Below are positions 24,640 through 33,710 of a stretch of DNA of 64,000 bases, in pieces. The notes beneath the pieces are model-generated. The model saw only the letters and a list, made by a program, of their open reading frames with translations, did no database searches and was not told where the DNA came from. The first letter of the stretch is position 1, and every line of letters starts with the position of its first letter. A program made the position numbers and the translations under genes. The DNA is from Nostoc sp. HK-01 (lineage in GTDB: Bacteria > Cyanobacteriota > Cyanobacteriia > Cyanobacteriales > Nostocaceae): NCBI GenBank assembly GCA_003990705.1, contig AP018318.1:3475501-3539500 (forward strand), in the 5' to 3' direction.

Positions 24640-26250
24640 ATGACGCAGCGCAATACATCTGCCCATAATCCTTCCCACGGCTTGAATCAGCAAGGTATGA
24701 CGAAAAAACGTTTTGTATCTACCCTGCCAGCCCAGAGTCTCTGTTTACTAAGTAGCTTCAGCCTGCTTAGTAGTGGCTTCGTATTTGCCCAAACAGAAAC
24801 ATCCATAGATAACATTGTTCCTGTAGAAAATTCCCAGTCAACAGGTAAAACAAATTTCATAAAAAAAGATATTGTTATCCCAGAAGCCCCCGCCCCCAAA
24901 GTACAAGGGGAATTTTCGCAAAGACGAGCTAACCTCAGCCAAAGACTCCGCAAACCAGAGGTTGTACAATCCAAAGAGCCTGTTAGACAGTCAAAACCTC
25001 AAACTGAAACAGCCGTTGAGCCAGTTTTTACAACTCGCCGCCGCACCCCAGCCGTAACTGCACAGCCAAAACCAGTTAACGTCCGCACAGCTAAAACCAA
25101 GCCGGAAGTTGCTCAACCAAGTATTGGCGTAAGAGAAGAGATAGTCAAACCAGTTGCGCCTCGCACCATCCCAGAAAAACTTCCAGAAGTTGCCCAACCA
25201 GTTAATAACTCGAACAGCACGGCTGAAGCGACCACTGGAAAAATCAAAGACTCAAACAACGCCTACATTGACCCCAACAATTACGGCACTTCCGCTACAA
25301 ATACTTATCAAGCACCTAATTCTGTAATCATTACAGAACGTTCTAGTGGTTGTCGCACAATTTTGCCATCGGGACAAGCTATATCACTGGGTTTTTGTAA
25401 CCAAACTCAACCTGCTGCTAATCAGCGTGTGGCTAATTCTGAGAGTAAACCAGCCCCCACTTGGCTCAAAAAAAGTCAAAACGCTCAGTTAGCTAGTGTT
25501 CCACCAGTACGGACTGGGATAACGGCTGGTAATAACTCTAAAGGCATTGCTTATAGTGGGGAAGTCAAGACGGCTTTTCGTCCGAATCGGTTTATCCCTA
25601 ATCCCAACGAATTCGGTGCTACCAGAGTCAGTAGTACTCCTGTTGCGCCCAGCGCTGGTGCTTTACCCGCACCCATGATAGAAGGGAATTTAGCACCCCG
25701 TGTAAGTACTGTGGCTTACGATATTCCCTTAGCATCAGTTCTGCCGCAAATTCCCTATACCAATACAATTGCCTATCGTGGCGGTAGTGGCATCAACTAT
25801 CCTCTTTCGGTTCCAGCCACAATTACTTCACTGTTTGGTTGGCGCGTTCATCCGATAACAGGCGATCGCCGTTTCCACGCTGGTACAGATTTGGGTGCGC
25901 CGATGGGTACACCAATTCTCGCCGCCGCTAAAGGTCAGGTGGATACAGCCGGCTGGGTTGGTGGTTATGGTTTAACTGTCATCCTGACTCACAGTTCTGC
26001 CCAACAAACCCTTTATGGTCACATGTCCGAAATCTTTGTTCAACCCGGTCAAGTGGTAGAACCAGGTATGGTAATTGGACGAGTTGGTAGTACTGGCAAC
26101 TCCACAGGGCCTCACCTACACTTTGAAGTACGTCACCTCACACAAGACGGATGGGTTGCTGTTGACCCCAATGGGGAATTACAAGCAGGTCTCAGTCAGT
26201 TGATACAAACCATGCGTACAGCCCAGGTAATTGGCAAACCAGGAAGTTAA
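24640..26250 (+). CDS. secreted M23 family peptidoglycan endopeptidase-like protein
   Basis: 536 residues. A signal/anchor segment lies at ~28-50 (FVSTLPAQSLCLLSSFSLL). Residues ~60-370 are a long Pro/Thr/Lys-rich, probably disordered linker. The last ~130 are the M23 (LytM-like) domain: SLFGWRVHPITGDRRFHAGTDLGAPMGTPILAAAKG with the HxxxD zinc pair, then LTHSSAQQTLYGHM and GSTGNSTGPHLHFEVR with the HLHFE ligand. All zinc residues are present, so it is likely active in cutting peptide cross-links in the periplasm. A bidirectional hairpin closes it against the convergent riboflavin synthase gene. Confidence 0.92.
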   Translation: MTQRNTSAHNPSHGLNQQGMTKKRFVSTLPAQSLCLLSSFSLLSSGFVFAQTETSIDNIVPVENSQSTGKTNFIKKDIVIPEAPAPKVQGEFSQRRANLSQRLRKPEVVQSKEPVRQSKPQTETAVEPVFTTRRRTPAVTAQPKPVNVRTAKTKPEVAQPSIGVREEIVKPVAPRTIPEKLPEVAQPVNNSNSTAEATTGKIKDSNNAYIDPNNYGTSATNTYQAPNSVIITERSSGCRTILPSGQAISLGFCNQTQPAANQRVANSESKPAPTWLKKSQNAQLASVPPVRTGITAGNNSKGIAYSGEVKTAFRPNRFIPNPNEFGATRVSSTPVAPSAGALPAPMIEGNLAPRVSTVAYDIPLASVLPQIPYTNTIAYRGGSGINYPLSVPATITSLFGWRVHPITGDRRFHAGTDLGAPMGTPILAAAKGQVDTAGWVGGYGLTVILTHSSAQQTLYGHMSEIFVQPGQVVEPGMVIGRVGSTGNSTGPHLHFEVRHLTQDGWVAVDPNGELQAGLSQLIQTMRTAQVIGKPGS

Positions 26251-26263
26251 AAGTCAAAAGTAA

Positions 26264-26298
26264 AAAGGCAAAAGTAAAAAGAAAAATCTTTTGCCTTT
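26264..26298. terminator. bidirectional hairpin between convergent genes
   Basis: AAAGGCAAAAG and CTTTTGCCTTT pair perfectly across 13 bases, with A-rich sequence before and T-rich after, so it can serve both the M23 gene (+) and riboflavin synthase (-). Confidence 0.65.
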
Positions 26299-26311
26299 CT
26301 ATTTTTACTTT

Positions 26312-26992
26312 TTACAAATATCCGTGTTCTGCTAAAAATGCGGGGCTAATTTCATTAAATTCAGTCTCATCTGTCGATGCTGACTGTTTTTTGCCAGGGT
26401 AAAGAAATTTTTCCACATATTTGCCGAGAATATCCCCTTCTAAATTCACCCAACTGCCAGGGGCAAGATAGCGAAGATTAGTGTCAGAGTATGTGAGGGG
26501 GATAACAGCTACAGTGAAGTGCGAAAGTTCTGGTTCGTAGGCGGCTACCGTAAGACTAATGCCATTCACTGCTATGCTACCTTTAGGGACAATGTACCGC
26601 GCGATCGCTTCAGGTGCAGTGAATGTCATTTCCCAAGAAGTCGCGGTCTGTTCTGCTATGAGTAATCTACCTACACCGTCTACATGACCCATCACAAAAT
26701 GTCCGCCAACTTTGCTACCCACTCGCAGCGAAGCTTCTAAATTCACATATTTTTGTTGTGTTTCCTCCAGCCCTAGCGTAGTGCGGCGCAGCGTTTCTGG
26801 GGAAGCCGTGGCAATAAACCCGTCTTTCAAAATTTCTTCAACAGTTAAGCAAACCCCATCTACGGCAACGCTGTCACCATAAGCTAAATCCTGCATAATT
26901 ACATTAGATGGCTGATTCACACAAGTAATTTGCCAAGAATCGCCCCCTAAGGGTTTTATGGTTCCTAAAGTTTGGACTAATCCTGTAAACAC
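26312..26992 (-). CDS. ribE: riboflavin synthase, alpha subunit
   Basis: 226 residues in two homologous lumazine-binding halves. Each half opens with a related motif: MFTGLVQTLGTI and HFVMGHVDGVGRL. DSVAVDGVCLTVEEI in the first repeat and GSIAVNGISLTVAAY in the second show the internal duplication. It dismutates two 6,7-dimethyl-8-ribityllumazine molecules to riboflavin as a trimer in the cytosol. The C-terminal 20 residues are an extra tail. No FMN riboswitch is evident upstream. Confidence 0.95.
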   Translation of the reverse strand: MFTGLVQTLGTIKPLGGDSWQITCVNQPSNVIMQDLAYGDSVAVDGVCLTVEEILKDGFIATASPETLRRTTLGLEETQQKYVNLEASLRVGSKVGGHFVMGHVDGVGRLLIAEQTATSWEMTFTAPEAIARYIVPKGSIAVNGISLTVAAYEPELSHFTVAVIPLTYSDTNLRYLAPGSWVNLEGDILGKYVEKFLYPGKKQSASTDETEFNEISPAFLAEHGYL

Positions 26993-27329
26993 GGCTGTTC
27001 TTTGAAACTAACTCTATTTATTGCCTAATTTTGCCGAAAATCAACTGGTATTTCTTACAAGAATGCAAGACATTTTAAGTATAATTTCTGACTGTTTTTA
27101 TTATAAGGTTGATAACACATTCACATCTTTCTCAAGGCATACTTGGTTAAGAAGGTTATTGTCTATGTAGACTCCTTTAACTTACTCTGGTGTTCACACC
27201 AACTTCGGAGTTTAATAGAAGCAATTATAGAGAACCTGCCTATGTTTATTCCTTCTCGATACAGCCCAAAAAAAGAGTATAAATTGTTACAATGTCTCAA
27301 ACTCTCCCAGGATTGTAGAGGCTTCGCCA
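26993..27329. other. divergent promoter region between ribE and the DUF151 gene
   Basis: AT-rich, no convincing gene. A 64-codon open frame at 27143 has no ribosome site and unremarkable composition. Confidence 0.4.
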
Positions 27330-27827
27330 ATGATTGAAATGAAAGTCGCTGGCATAGCATTAGATGCCATAACTCGCAGCCCCATTGTACTGTTAAAAGA
27401 TGCCTCAGATCGGCGTGCTTTGCCAATTTATATTGGTCAAGAACAAGCTAGGGCAATTATGGGGGCGCTGGAGAATCAAAAGCCGCCCAGACCATTAACC
27501 CATGACTTAATTGTGAATATTCTAGAGACGTGGAACATGACTCTAGAAAAGGTCATTATTCATTCCTTGCAGAAGGATACATTTTACGCGGCTTTAATTG
27601 TGCAGCAAGGCGAAGTCAAAAAAGAAATTGATGCCCGTCCCAGTGATGCGATCGCTGTTGCCCTCCGTACAAATACGCCAATTTGGGTAATGGAAGAAGT
27701 AGTTGCTGATGCCTCAATTCCGGTAGATCGTGATGCTGATGAAGCAGAACAAGAAGCCTTTCGCGAATTTATCTCCAATCTCCGTCCTGAAGATTTGATT
27801 AAGCGCTTCGGTAATGGCGATAGCTAA
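27330..27827 (+). CDS. bifunctional nuclease family protein (DUF151)
   Basis: 165 residues. MIEMKVAGIALDAITRSPIVLLKDASDRRALPIYIGQEQARAIMGALE is the signature N-terminus of the BFN/DUF151 family, and EIDARPSDAIAVALRTNTPIWVMEEV is the second conserved block. Some members have been reported with DNase/RNase activity and in plants with defence roles; in cyanobacteria the role is open. A short acidic linker and NLRPEDL tail finish the protein. Monocistronic in appearance; the aldo/keto reductase starts 224 bases later. Confidence 0.92.
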   Translation: MIEMKVAGIALDAITRSPIVLLKDASDRRALPIYIGQEQARAIMGALENQKPPRPLTHDLIVNILETWNMTLEKVIIHSLQKDTFYAALIVQQGEVKKEIDARPSDAIAVALRTNTPIWVMEEVVADASIPVDRDADEAEQEAFREFISNLRPEDLIKRFGNGDS

Positions 27828-28051
27828 AGAAAGTGCTAATTAATGAGTGCGGAGTGCTGAGAAAGAAAGATTTCAAGAATTAAAGAAGTAAAATAATTTT
27901 TCCTTCTTTCTTTTTCGCACTTCATTCTCGTACCATTGTGAATTTTAGATTTGGAACTTGGGATTGTAAAACAGTTATTTTATAAGCCTTTAGGCAATCC
28001 ATCTGTCCTCATAATTTTTCCAATGGTTATCACTTCTGGTAACTTGAAGTA

Positions 28052-29182
28052 ATGCAATACCGACGCTTTGGCAAAACAAATATCCACCTCTCGGTTTTTT
28101 CTTTAGGGACAATGCGTTATTTGGCTGATGCTGAAAATGCTCAAAAAACTATCGCTCAAGCCTTAGCGCTAGGAATTAATCATATCGAAACAGCCAGGGG
28201 TTACGGTAAAAGTGAGGAGTTTCTTGGCCAAGCACTTCAAAGCGGGTTGTCTGTACCTCGTTCTCAACTGCATATTACTACTAAAGTTCCGCCAACAGCC
28301 GACGCTGATAGTATGCGTCGGTACATTGATGAATCCCTACAACGATTGCATCTAGATTATTTAGATTGTTTGGGAATTCATGGTTTAAACACTTGGGAGC
28401 ATTTACAGTGGGTACAAGCCAAAACTGGCTGTATGCAGGCCGTGCAAGAAGCGGTTGGAGATGGTCGAGTGCGACACGTTGGCTTTTCCACCCACGGAAC
28501 TTTAGAAGTGATAGAGGCAGCAATAAATACAGATTTATTTGAATTTGTCAATCTGCATTACTACTATTTCTTTCAACGTCACGCCCCAGCAATTCAGTTA
28601 GCAGCTGGAAAAGACATGGGTGTATTTATCATTTCCCCAGCTGACAAAGGTGGAAAACTCTACACCCCACCTCAAACCCTTAAAAACTTATGCCAACCCT
28701 ATTCACCTTTAGAATTAAATTATCGATTTTTACTGAGTGACAACCGCATTACTACTTTGAGTATCGGAGCAGCCCAGCCAGAAGAATTAATCGAACCTTT
28801 ACAAGTTGCTGATAGTAATAGTGAATTAACATCAACAGAAATTTCTATTTTTCAGCGTTTAGAAAATCATCAAAAAACTGTTTTAAACACTGATGAGTGT
28901 AGCCAGTGCTATGCTTGTTTACCTTGCCCTGAAAATATCAATATTCCAGAGGTATTGCGGTTACGTAATTTAGCTGTGGCATACAAGATGACAGACTACG
29001 GGCAATATCGTTATGGGATGTTTGAAAATGCTGGTCATTGGTTTCCCGGAATGAAAGCTAATCGCTGTACAGAATGCGGTGATTGTTTACCGAGATGTCC
29101 ACAAGAGTTAGATATTCCAGCTTTATTAAATGATGCTCACGCAAGATTAAAAGGTAAAACTGGTAGAAGATTGTGGGGATAA
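28052..29182 (+). CDS. aldo/keto reductase with C-terminal 4Fe-4S ferredoxin-like domain
   Basis: 376 residues. The first ~280 form the AKR barrel: MQYRRFGKTNIHLSVFSLGTMRY, INHIETARGYGKSEEFLGQAL (Tyr of the tetrad; the usual Asp is Glu here), ITTKVPP (Lys), LDCLGIHGL (His) and RHVGFSTHGT. The C-terminal ~90 carry two cysteine clusters, CSQCYACLPCPENI and CTECGDCLPRCPQ, like a dicluster ferredoxin domain although the first lacks one standard spacing. It is a common cyanobacterial/bacterial AKR subfamily thought to couple a substrate reduction with Fe-S electron flow. Substrate unknown. Closed by the hairpin at 29214-29244. Confidence 0.9.
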   Translation: MQYRRFGKTNIHLSVFSLGTMRYLADAENAQKTIAQALALGINHIETARGYGKSEEFLGQALQSGLSVPRSQLHITTKVPPTADADSMRRYIDESLQRLHLDYLDCLGIHGLNTWEHLQWVQAKTGCMQAVQEAVGDGRVRHVGFSTHGTLEVIEAAINTDLFEFVNLHYYYFFQRHAPAIQLAAGKDMGVFIISPADKGGKLYTPPQTLKNLCQPYSPLELNYRFLLSDNRITTLSIGAAQPEELIEPLQVADSNSELTSTEISIFQRLENHQKTVLNTDECSQCYACLPCPENINIPEVLRLRNLAVAYKMTDYGQYRYGMFENAGHWFPGMKANRCTECGDCLPRCPQELDIPALLNDAHARLKGKTGRRLWG

Positions 29183-29213
29183 GTTAGCAAGTAAAGCACG
29201 GTAGAAAGCGTCA

Positions 29214-29244
29214 GATACCCGTCTTTTCCAAGAAGTCGGGTATC
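29214..29244 (+). terminator. hairpin after the aldo/keto reductase
   Basis: GATACCCG and CGGGTATC, extended by imperfect pairing inside (TCTT/AAGT), 32 bases after the stop. No strong U-tract. The same GATACCCG-ACTTCTT type hairpin is a frequent repeat in Nostoc-like genomes. Confidence 0.5.
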
Positions 29245-29313
29245 CTGTTGTTTACAAATGATTTAGGACTTCTATATACACGAGATTACTCCTGTAAAGT
29301 TAGCCTAAAATTT

Positions 29314-30264
29314 TCAAGACTTAACAGACAAACTTAGATTCATTGACTCTTCAAATTTACAAGTGTAATTACCCGCAGTGGCAAAAGCTTTGGCTATATG
29401 TAACACTTTTTCTTGTAAGATATCTAGCAATTCTTCACCTTCATAATCAGCAATATGTGCCATTTTTAACATATTGTAATTAATGGTATCGTGAGGTAAT
29501 TTTAGCTGCTCGAAATCTGGAGTTAAATCATACTCGCCATCCTGTAATATATGCTGATCTCCAGCATGATAATGGACATCAAACCAATCTCTTGGTATTC
29601 CTCTTCCACTTGGTGAAAAAAGTATTTGAGAATCTGGAGAATCAATGACACATTCTGAAATACCTACAGCGATAAACTCAATAGCTAACATGGCAATTAA
29701 CGCGTTTCGCATATCGGTTTCTTTATTAATTAAAGTATCCATTGCGATAATTGGTTCTGCTTGTTCAAGCTGCGCTATGAGTTTAGCTCCTTCTGGAGAA
29801 AGTTTACCTGTATGGGAATCAGCCATTATTCCGACAGAAGCCATTAACTTCTTCCAATAATCTAAATGACTACCTTCTTCAAAACCATAATCTTTGGCGA
29901 TACCAGAGATTCCATATTGTAGGGAAGCTAAGATTGTTTCTCGTTCTTTACCTGTATAGTTAAAGACTAAAAGCAAATTACGACTAGAATTTTTGTCGGA
30001 AAAACGATTCAAAAACTTTTTGACATTTTTGATCACAGTTCGAGGAAAAGTTTTGACTATTCCCCAGTAAATTGCTGAATATGTTACCAGAGAAAAATAA
30101 TCGCCTGCACACATCCCTTGTACTACATTAGAACCAGCCATAATTTGTTTAACTCTATGAGAGAGTTGGATTAACTCATCAGGCATTTCTGTTAGCAATC
30201 CCAACTCATCAACAAGAATTTTACCTTGTTGTAATTCTTCCAATTTAATCAAGGGTGTATTCAT
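29314..30264 (-). CDS. putative haem-oxygenase-like (HDO/CADD-like) protein, function unknown
   Basis: 316 residues, mostly helical by composition, without signal or membrane segments. Three elements suggest a haem-oxygenase-like di-iron fold: EEGSHLDYWKKL (Glu then His on one helix), LAIEFIAVGISE (Glu), and FDVHYHAGDQH (DxxxH plus further His). Such ligand sets (ExxH, E, DxxxH) mark the HDO enzymes that do unusual oxidations such as decarboxylation or N-oxygenation. The protein also recalls DUF3865/CADD-like proteins from Nostoc, from memory only. Its neighbours give no pathway: an AKR on the other side and a 1.4-kb gap upstream. Confidence 0.55.
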   Translation of the reverse strand: MNTPLIKLEELQQGKILVDELGLLTEMPDELIQLSHRVKQIMAGSNVVQGMCAGDYFSLVTYSAIYWGIVKTFPRTVIKNVKKFLNRFSDKNSSRNLLLVFNYTGKERETILASLQYGISGIAKDYGFEEGSHLDYWKKLMASVGIMADSHTGKLSPEGAKLIAQLEQAEPIIAMDTLINKETDMRNALIAMLAIEFIAVGISECVIDSPDSQILFSPSGRGIPRDWFDVHYHAGDQHILQDGEYDLTPDFEQLKLPHDTINYNMLKMAHIADYEGEELLDILQEKVLHIAKAFATAGNYTCKFEESMNLSLSVKS

Positions 30265-31658
30265 GATCGTTCTATTTTTACAACTGTGTGGATTCAGACT
30301 AAAGTGAACAATTATGAACCAAATTAGAGGGTGTTTTAAAAGTTGTTGCTTGTGATTATAAGTATTGGTTGAAACCCATATTTCAAGCCAGTTACTACCC
30401 TGATTTTCAGGTGTTACTGTGGAGTAAGGGAAGTTTGCAGAGTGTGTCTACAAGTTGGTATGACAAAGTTTGCGTCAGGTCGGCACAGCCGTCCACAGCG
30501 CTTTGTCCCCAACATAATAACTCCTCTTTTGCTAGGGGTATCTAATACTTTTTGTTAATAACAACAAGGCTTTTAAAGCATTCTCTAAAGAGGATATTTG
30601 AGAAGTATTACGTATTTATCCTAGCCATCCAAAAATGCTTTAAAGTCTCACTTTTAAGCGTTATTTAGGAGCTTATACAAATCTTAGCTACAACTTCAAA
30701 AAGTTTTCAAACATCCTTTAAGAGTAAGGTTAATTACATCCAAACTAATAAGTAGTATAACGTAGGTTTTTTTGATGCTCAATAAATTCTTGACAATAAG
30801 TGTCACACATATTTCTCACAAATAATAAAAAATAAATTTAAATAACCTGATATAATGCTTGCTCTTTTTAATACACATTATCTTCAAGATCTGCTTAAAT
30901 AAATTAAGTAATAACACGTAAATCAAAAAATAGAAATGTAGATTTGTATTAACTGATTTTAAGATAAATTCTCTGTTCAGGAATTCATATTTATCTCGCA
31001 AAACTCTTTTGTGGTAAGCAAAATACACTCTATATAGTATCTAAATAATCGGGTTAGATAGTAGGAATATTAAAAACAAATTTTTGATTACACTATAATT
31101 TAAGTCTTTATACTGTTTAAAGTTTTAGTATAAAAAATAAATAAATTTTACGTATATTCTTTGGGTAAATTTTAAGTTTTTGCATAAATCTTTAACTAAA
31201 CTACATTGATTTTCTAGCTAGATATTTATAATTTTCTAAATCTGAAATAAAGGAAGCGAAGAAGTTGTCGCTACTAGTAGTAACCCAGTTTTGATGAACA
31301 AATAAATTTTGGCATTGCTGAATGAAAAGATGAATTGATTTAGTTGGGTACAATTTTAGGACTTACGCAAAAAACCTCTCAAAATCTAATTTCACAGTTG
31401 GAGCTTGTGGAGTCGCCAGAAGAAATCGTGGGTGCTGAAGAATTGAGGTAGGGAAGCGATCGCCTATTTTTTGTAAAATATTTATTGTTGGCTATAGCTG
31501 TTTTATTTAATCTGTATTTCTTCCTAGTTACGCTGCCAGTATAAAAAGTTAATTAATTAAAATTCTTGGGTAAAAAGTTTCAAACCTTGAGGAGTTGTGA
31601 AATTCTTTGAGGATTACTAGAGTGAACTGCGGAAGATATGTAGTTTTGGGACAATATA
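30265..31658. other. 1.4-kb AT-rich region without a convincing gene
   Basis: Both strands are stop-rich. It contains a GC-richer patch near 30470-30510 (GTCGGCACAGCCGTCCACAGCG) resembling short dispersed repeats, and AGGACTTACGCAAAA at about 31360, a sequence met often at repeat or IS remnants in Nostoc-type DNA. An open frame at 30816-31028 (-) is low-complexity AT sequence. Likely the promoter areas of the flanking genes plus repeat debris. Confidence 0.45.
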
Positions 31659-32855
31659 ATGCAAACTAATTGGAAAATTGGGACTTTATTCGGCATCCCG
31701 TTGTTTTTAGACCCTCTGTGGTTCGTGATTTTAGGACTAGCAACGCTAAATTTTGGCGTAGCTTACCAAGAGTGGGGGTCTACCATAGCTTGGAGTGCGG
31801 GGATAGTAATGGCATTGCTGCTATTTGGTTCGGTATTGTTACACGAACTAGGTCACAGTTTGGCAGCGCGATCGCAAGGCATTAAAGTTAATTCCATCAC
31901 TCTATTTTTGTTTGGTGGGATTGCAGCTATTGAAGAAGAATCCAAAACTCCGGGTAAAGCCTTTCAGGTAGCCATAGCTGGGCCGTTGGTAAGTATTGGG
32001 CTATTTTTCCTACTACGGCTAGTAGCAATCTTCATACCTGAGACTAATCCCCTCAACGTGATGGTGGGAGACTTAGCAAGAATTAACTTAGTTGTCGCCT
32101 TATTTAACTTGATTCCTGGTTTACCGTTAGATGGTGGTCAGGTGTTAAAAGCAGCACTGTGGAAAGTGACAGGCGATCGCTTTCAAGCGGTACACTGGGC
32201 AGCAAGATCAGGGCAGATTTTGGGTTATGCGGCGATCGCTTTAGGATTTGCGGTAGATTTCTTTACAAAAGAATTAGCCCTTGGTTTGTGGATTGCGATG
32301 ATCGGTTGGTTTGGGATTCGTAACGCCAATACCTACGACCGCGTAACTACATTACAAGAAACTTTGTTGAAAATCGTAGCTAGTGAGGCGATGAAGCGGG
32401 ACTTTCGCGTAGTCGACGCTGATCAAAGTTTACGCGCCTTTGCCGATTCATATCTATTAGATACTGCTACATCGCAAGTTTATTTTGCTGCTTCTGATGG
32501 ACGTTATCGCGGTATGGTTGCCATTGACGATTTACGCTTAGTAGAAAGAAGTGAATGGGAAACCCGCACTCTTCAAAGTATTGTTCATCCTCTCACAGAA
32601 ATAGCGACTGTTACTGAATCAACTGCGATCGCGGAAGTGATTAACAAACTAGAAAATGAACAGTTACCACGTATTACTGTACTTTCTCCGGCTGGTGCGG
32701 TAGCTGGCGTAATTGACCGGGGTGATATTGTTAGTGCAGTAGCGCAAAAGTTAAATATTCCATTTACCGCTGTCGAGATTAAGCGGATTAAAGAAGAAGG
32801 TAGTTATCCGCCAGGGTTGCAGTTGGGAGTAATTGCCAAATCAACTGTTAATTAA
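31659..32855 (+). CDS. site-2 protease family (M50) metalloprotease with CBS domains
   Basis: 398 residues. The first ~220 form a polytopic membrane protease: LLFGSVLLHELGHSLAARSQGI holds HExxH, and NLIPGLPLDGGQVLKAAL holds the NPDG-like third zinc ligand (LDGG). Together these define the S2P/rseP-type active site. The C-terminal half, from about residue 245, contains two CBS-type repeats (MKRDFRVVDADQSLRAF and HPLTEIATVTESTAIAEVI...GVIDRGDIV), giving the FtsH-like SpoIVFB/CBS arrangement common in cyanobacteria. CBS pairs usually bind adenosine nucleotides, so cleavage may be energy-regulated. Substrates unknown; could release membrane-tethered regulators. Confidence 0.93.
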   Translation: MQTNWKIGTLFGIPLFLDPLWFVILGLATLNFGVAYQEWGSTIAWSAGIVMALLLFGSVLLHELGHSLAARSQGIKVNSITLFLFGGIAAIEEESKTPGKAFQVAIAGPLVSIGLFFLLRLVAIFIPETNPLNVMVGDLARINLVVALFNLIPGLPLDGGQVLKAALWKVTGDRFQAVHWAARSGQILGYAAIALGFAVDFFTKELALGLWIAMIGWFGIRNANTYDRVTTLQETLLKIVASEAMKRDFRVVDADQSLRAFADSYLLDTATSQVYFAASDGRYRGMVAIDDLRLVERSEWETRTLQSIVHPLTEIATVTESTAIAEVINKLENEQLPRITVLSPAGAVAGVIDRGDIVSAVAQKLNIPFTAVEIKRIKEEGSYPPGLQLGVIAKSTVN

Positions 32856-32946
32856 ATTTTTAACCGCTGATATACGCGGATGAACGCTGATAGTTAAGGA
32901 AGATTATCTGTGTTGATTCGTGAGTGTTGGCGGTTATTGTTTGATA

Positions 32947-33216
32947 TCAGAATTTACTAGATTGATAAGACCTGACTTTTTGCTTTGCTGCTTTCTTTCT
33001 GATACCTTTAGTTTCGGCTCTATTGGGTACATGAGGTCTTTCACTTAATACTTGTTTTAACTCTTCGTAGGTAATCTTAATTCCAGAGCCTTGAGGAAAA
33101 TCACCATTGTTATAGATAACATAACCACCGCGATGGAAGAACCACTCATAACAATCATTTTTAATGTTGAGAATTTGCTTTGTATGCAATGTTCTTAACC
33201 AATCTATTCCGTTCAT
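32947..33216 (-). CDS. small hypothetical protein
   Basis: 89 residues. MNGIDWLRTLHTKQILNIKNDCYEWFFHRGGYVIYNNGDF looks like a small beta-rich fold; the C-terminus is strongly basic (KGIRKKAAKQKVRSYQSSK). No named family is recognised and no toxin-antitoxin partner is adjacent. Convergent to the M50 protease gene. The codon use is ordinary and the aromatic-rich composition supports a real protein. Confidence 0.55.
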   Translation of the reverse strand: MNGIDWLRTLHTKQILNIKNDCYEWFFHRGGYVIYNNGDFPQGSGIKITYEELKQVLSERPHVPNRAETKGIRKKAAKQKVRSYQSSKF

Positions 33217-33710
33217 TCATCTCTCCAGAACAATAATCAACTGCAATCAAATTTTAAATTTACTCTCCCATTCTTCTTTGCGCCTCCGCGCACGCCAGTC
33301 ACCTCGACGGGGGGAGCCTCCGCACAGCGCTGACTTCTCTGCGTGAGATAAATGTTTTTTAGTGTATGGCACACTACCTTTAGTTATTAAAAATAATATA
33401 ACCCACGAAAGAGTTAGAGATTAGATGTATTTTCTAACATCAGGGAAGATAGCTGAATTTTCAAGTGGCATTCATGAGAGCGTATGACCGAGTTATTAGT
33501 TCTGGCTACTTACTCAAAGCTGGTTACAGCGTCTTGCTGCTAAAAAAGCGATCGCTTCCTGTAATTGTGCGCGGGTATTTCTGCACAATGAAAAGCTAAT
33601 TTCTTAGACCTTCAAACAAGCGGAAAATTCTATTAAATCAAAAATGACATTTATTTTTAGAGATTCATAACTCTATATAGATGCACTAACAAAATTGCAA
33701 TAAGGAAAAT
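33217..33710. other. intergenic region with a dispersed repeat
   Basis: No ORF of note. Around 33278-33345 a GC-rich segment with CGACGGGGGGAGCC interrupts a GCGCCTC...CTCTGCGTGAG phrase that is usually contiguous in such genomes. The rest is probably the promoter of the gene at 33711. Confidence 0.5.
33288..33335. repeat. short dispersed repeat, CGGGGGG family, copy 1
   Basis: Core GCCAGTCACCTCGACGGGGG, then GAGCCTCC and a CGCACAGCGCTGAC tail. It shares the pattern GCCAGTYRCY-CRACGGGGGGARCC with copies at about 34366 and 58253, and splits a GCGCCTC/CTCTGCGTGAG phrase, suggesting insertion into older repeat DNA. Confidence 0.6.

Noticed and set aside
26993-26999. Possibility of an FMN riboswitch before riboflavin synthase
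   Set aside because: No RFN-element-like conserved segments or extended paired leader could be found upstream.
30816-31028. 70-codon minus-strand frame in the AT-rich gap
   Set aside because: Low-complexity Phe/Ile/Leu/Lys composition expected from AT-rich DNA and no ribosome site.
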